This document shows, one piece after another, positions 5,017 through 6,950 of a DNA stretch of 6,950 nucleotides. Origin of the DNA: Verrucomicrobiota bacterium (GTDB taxonomy: Bacteria; Verrucomicrobiota; Verrucomicrobiia; Chthoniobacterales; UBA10450). The notes beneath the pieces were generated by a model. The model was given only the letters and a program-made list of their open reading frames with translations, had not been told where the DNA came from and searched no databases. The position numbers and the translations under genes were made by a program. Positions within the stretch are counted from its first letter, which is position 1. Each line of letters starts with the position of its first letter. Where the stretch lies: assembly GCA_003217965.1 (NCBI GenBank), contig QHNB01000028.1:1-6950 (forward strand). Reading direction: 5' to 3'.

Positions 5017-6950
5017 ATGACACCCGTTAAGACCTGGCTCGGTTACCCGTATCCGCTCGGCGCAACCTGGATGGGCAACGGCGTCAATTTCGCTCTCTTC
5101 TCCGAGCACGCGACCTCGGCCGATCTTTGTCTTTTTGATAGCATGGAGGCGCGGCAGGAGAACATTCGCATTCCCATGACGGAGCACACTGATCAGGTGT
5201 GGCACGTCTTTATGCCTGATGTGCGTCCGGGGCAGATTTATGGCTACCGCGTCTCTGGGCCGTATCAGCCGGAACAGGGATTGCGTTTCAACAGCTCAAA
5301 GCTGTTGATTGATCCTTACGCAAAAGCGATCGCCGGCCGGATTGAATGGGCCGACGAAATGTTCGGTTATGTCGTTGGTGGAAAGGCTGAAGACTTGACA
5401 CGCGATTTCCGGGACGACGCCTGGGGAATGCCCAAATCAGTGGTGATTGATAATGCGTTTGATTGGGGCAACGATAGACATCCGGAAACGCCTTTGCACC
5501 AATCGATCATCTATGAGGTGCATGTGAAGGGTTTCACCGAACTGTGCCCGAATCTGCCGGAAAAAATACGCGGCACCTACGCTGGCCTGGGCTGCACGAC
5601 CTCGATCGAATATTTGAAGAAACTCGGGGTGACCGCGGTGGAGCTGTTGCCCGTGCACGCACACGTCGACGACAAGGCATTAGTCGATCGCGGTTTGGTC
5701 AACTACTGGGGCTACAACACGATCGGATTTTTCGCGCCGGAGGCGAAATACTCCAGCAGCGGTGATATGGGCGAGCAAGTGATCGAATTCAAAACGATGG
5801 TGCGCAACCTGCACGCCGCCGGCATCGAGGTAATTCTCGATGTCGTCTATAACCACACGGGCGAGGGAAGTCATATGGGCCCGACGCTCAGTTTTCGCGG
5901 CATCGATAACATCGATTATTACCGGCTGCATCCACAAGATCCGCGCTTCTATGTCGATTTCACCGGCACCGGCAACACCTTCAACTTACTCAATACCCGC
6001 ACACTCCAACTGGTCATGGACAGCCTCCGCTATTGGATCACGGAGATGCATGTCGACGGCTTCCGGTTTGATCTCGCGAGCACGCTGGCACGCGACCATA
6101 ACAGCGTGAATAAGATACATGCTTTTTTCGAGATCATTCACCAGGACCCCGTCATCTCACAGCGGAAGCTAATTGCGGAGCCGTGGGATGTCGCTGAGGG
6201 CGGATATCAAGTCGGAAATTTTCCTATCTTATGGGCAGAGTGGAATGGCAAATACCGCGACGCTATCCGCAGTTTTTGGAAAGGCGACGAGGGCCGCATC
6301 GGAGAGGTGGCTTACCGGCTCACGGGCAGTCCCGATCTTTACCAGCATGATGGACGGCGCCCTTACGCCAGCATCAACTTCGTTACTTCCCACGATGGAT
6401 TCACGCTGACCGATCTCGTGAGCTACGATCACAAGCACAACGAAGCGAACGGCGAAAAGAACAGCGACGGCGACAATAATAATTATTCGTGGAACCACGG
6501 GGTCGAAGGTCCGACCGACGATCGGAAGATCAATACGTTGCGTGAGCGACAGCGGCGCAATTTTCTCGTCACTCTCTTTATTTCACAAGGCGTGCCGATG
6601 CTTTGCGGCGGAGATGAATTCGGGCGGACGCAAAAGGGCAATAACAATGCCTATTGTCAGGACAACGAGATCAGCTGGCTCAATTGGCAACAACGCGACG
6701 AAAAACAGAAGGCGCTGCTCGAGTTCACCAGGAAAATGATTCAGCTTCGGCACGACCATCCTGTTTTTCGTCGGCCGAAGTTTTTTCAGGGCCGACGCAT
6801 TCGGGGGAGCGAGATCAAAGATGTGATGTGGTTTAATCCTGGCGGCAATGAAATGAGTGATGAAGAATGGTCGTCACCATTCGCGCGCTGCCTCGGCATG
6901 CTGCTGAGCGGTGATACCATCGATGTCCTGAGTTTCACCGGCGAACCGAT
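5017..6950 (+). CDS. glgX: Glycogen debranching enzyme GlgX, 3' partial
   Basis: GH13 isoamylase-type enzyme that hydrolyses alpha-1,6 branch points of glycogen after phosphorylase has trimmed the chains. ATG 5017 is the first start after the in-frame TGA at 4996-4998. The frame stays open for 644 codons to the window edge; the family is about 660-720 residues, so only the end of the C-terminal beta domain is missing. Residues 8-100 form the N-terminal CBM48-like domain (LGYPYPLGATW, GVNFALFSEH). The catalytic barrel carries DVVYNHTGEG (region I, D275 and H280), VDGFRFDLAS with nucleophile D352, LIAEPWDV with acid/base E388, and TSHDGFTLTDL with H459 and D460, so the GH13 triad is intact. CGGDEFGRTQKGNNNAYCQD follows, as is typical of GlgX/TreX. 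No other glycogen gene is in the window. The 260-base gap upstream suggests its own promoter. TreX-like activity is possible, but the architecture fits GlgX. Confidence 0.96.
   Translation, partial: MTPVKTWLGYPYPLGATWMGNGVNFALFSEHATSADLCLFDSMEARQENIRIPMTEHTDQVWHVFMPDVRPGQIYGYRVSGPYQPEQGLRFNSSKLLIDPYAKAIAGRIEWADEMFGYVVGGKAEDLTRDFRDDAWGMPKSVVIDNAFDWGNDRHPETPLHQSIIYEVHVKGFTELCPNLPEKIRGTYAGLGCTTSIEYLKKLGVTAVELLPVHAHVDDKALVDRGLVNYWGYNTIGFFAPEAKYSSSGDMGEQVIEFKTMVRNLHAAGIEVILDVVYNHTGEGSHMGPTLSFRGIDNIDYYRLHPQDPRFYVDFTGTGNTFNLLNTRTLQLVMDSLRYWITEMHVDGFRFDLASTLARDHNSVNKIHAFFEIIHQDPVISQRKLIAEPWDVAEGGYQVGNFPILWAEWNGKYRDAIRSFWKGDEGRIGEVAYRLTGSPDLYQHDGRRPYASINFVTSHDGFTLTDLVSYDHKHNEANGEKNSDGDNNNYSWNHGVEGPTDDRKINTLRERQRRNFLVTLFISQGVPMLCGGDEFGRTQKGNNNAYCQDNEISWLNWQQRDEKQKALLEFTRKMIQLRHDHPVFRRPKFFQGRRIRGSEIKDVMWFNPGGNEMSDEEWSSPFARCLGMLLSGDTIDVLSFTGEP

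Noticed and set aside
4882..5205. 107-codon minus-strand frame covering the glgX start and its upstream gap
   Set aside because: Half of it mirrors the GlgX N-terminal domain and the rest has no recognisable feature or good ribosome site.
1..6950. A defence system, mobile element, CRISPR array or biosynthetic cluster
   Set aside because: No repeat-spacer pattern, transposase, integrase, toxin-antitoxin pair or tailoring enzyme was seen. All six long genes belong to ordinary metabolic or envelope families.

Overview
The window carries six protein-coding genes of a Gram-negative-type bacterium of moderate GC content. There are no RNA genes, CRISPR arrays, insertion sequences or phage genes that I can see. 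The overall flavour (a MGDG-synthase-like glycosyltransferase, a Lys/Pro-rich secreted amidase, GlgX, and weak Shine-Dalgarno sites) would fit a soil Verrucomicrobiota relative. That placement is an inference from general resemblance; no marker gene in the window proves it.

Layout. (1) 1-1124, + strand: the 3' part of nagA, N-acetylglucosamine-6-phosphate deacetylase, whose start lies left of the window. (2) 1125-2219, - strand: a MGDG-synthase/UgtP-type glycosyltransferase that converges on nagA with no base between the two stop codons. (3) 2220-2281: a 62-bp divergent promoter interval. (4) 2282-3163, + strand: a YihY/BrkB-family six-helix membrane protein. (5) 3195-4307, + strand: a secreted amidase_2/PGRP-type N-acetylmuramoyl-L-alanine amidase with a long lysine/proline-rich linker, probably co-transcribed with the YihY gene. 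(6) 4308-4420: a short gap holding a perfect hairpin. (7) 4421-4756, + strand: a small ACT-domain protein. (8) 4757-5016: a 260-bp non-coding gap with an imperfect hairpin. (9) 5017-6950, + strand: glgX, glycogen debranching enzyme, open to the right edge.

The theme is sugar and envelope metabolism: amino-sugar catabolism or peptidoglycan recycling (NagA), glycolipid synthesis (the glycosyltransferase), cell-wall hydrolysis (the amidase) and glycogen breakdown (GlgX). Only YihY-amidase looks like an operon; the other genes appear to be independent units. I see no convincing new multi-gene system. The points most worth a second look are the histone-H1-like basic linker of the amidase, the apparently shortened second half of the ACT protein, the zero-gap convergent gene pair, and the inverted repeats ahead of the ACT gene and of glgX.
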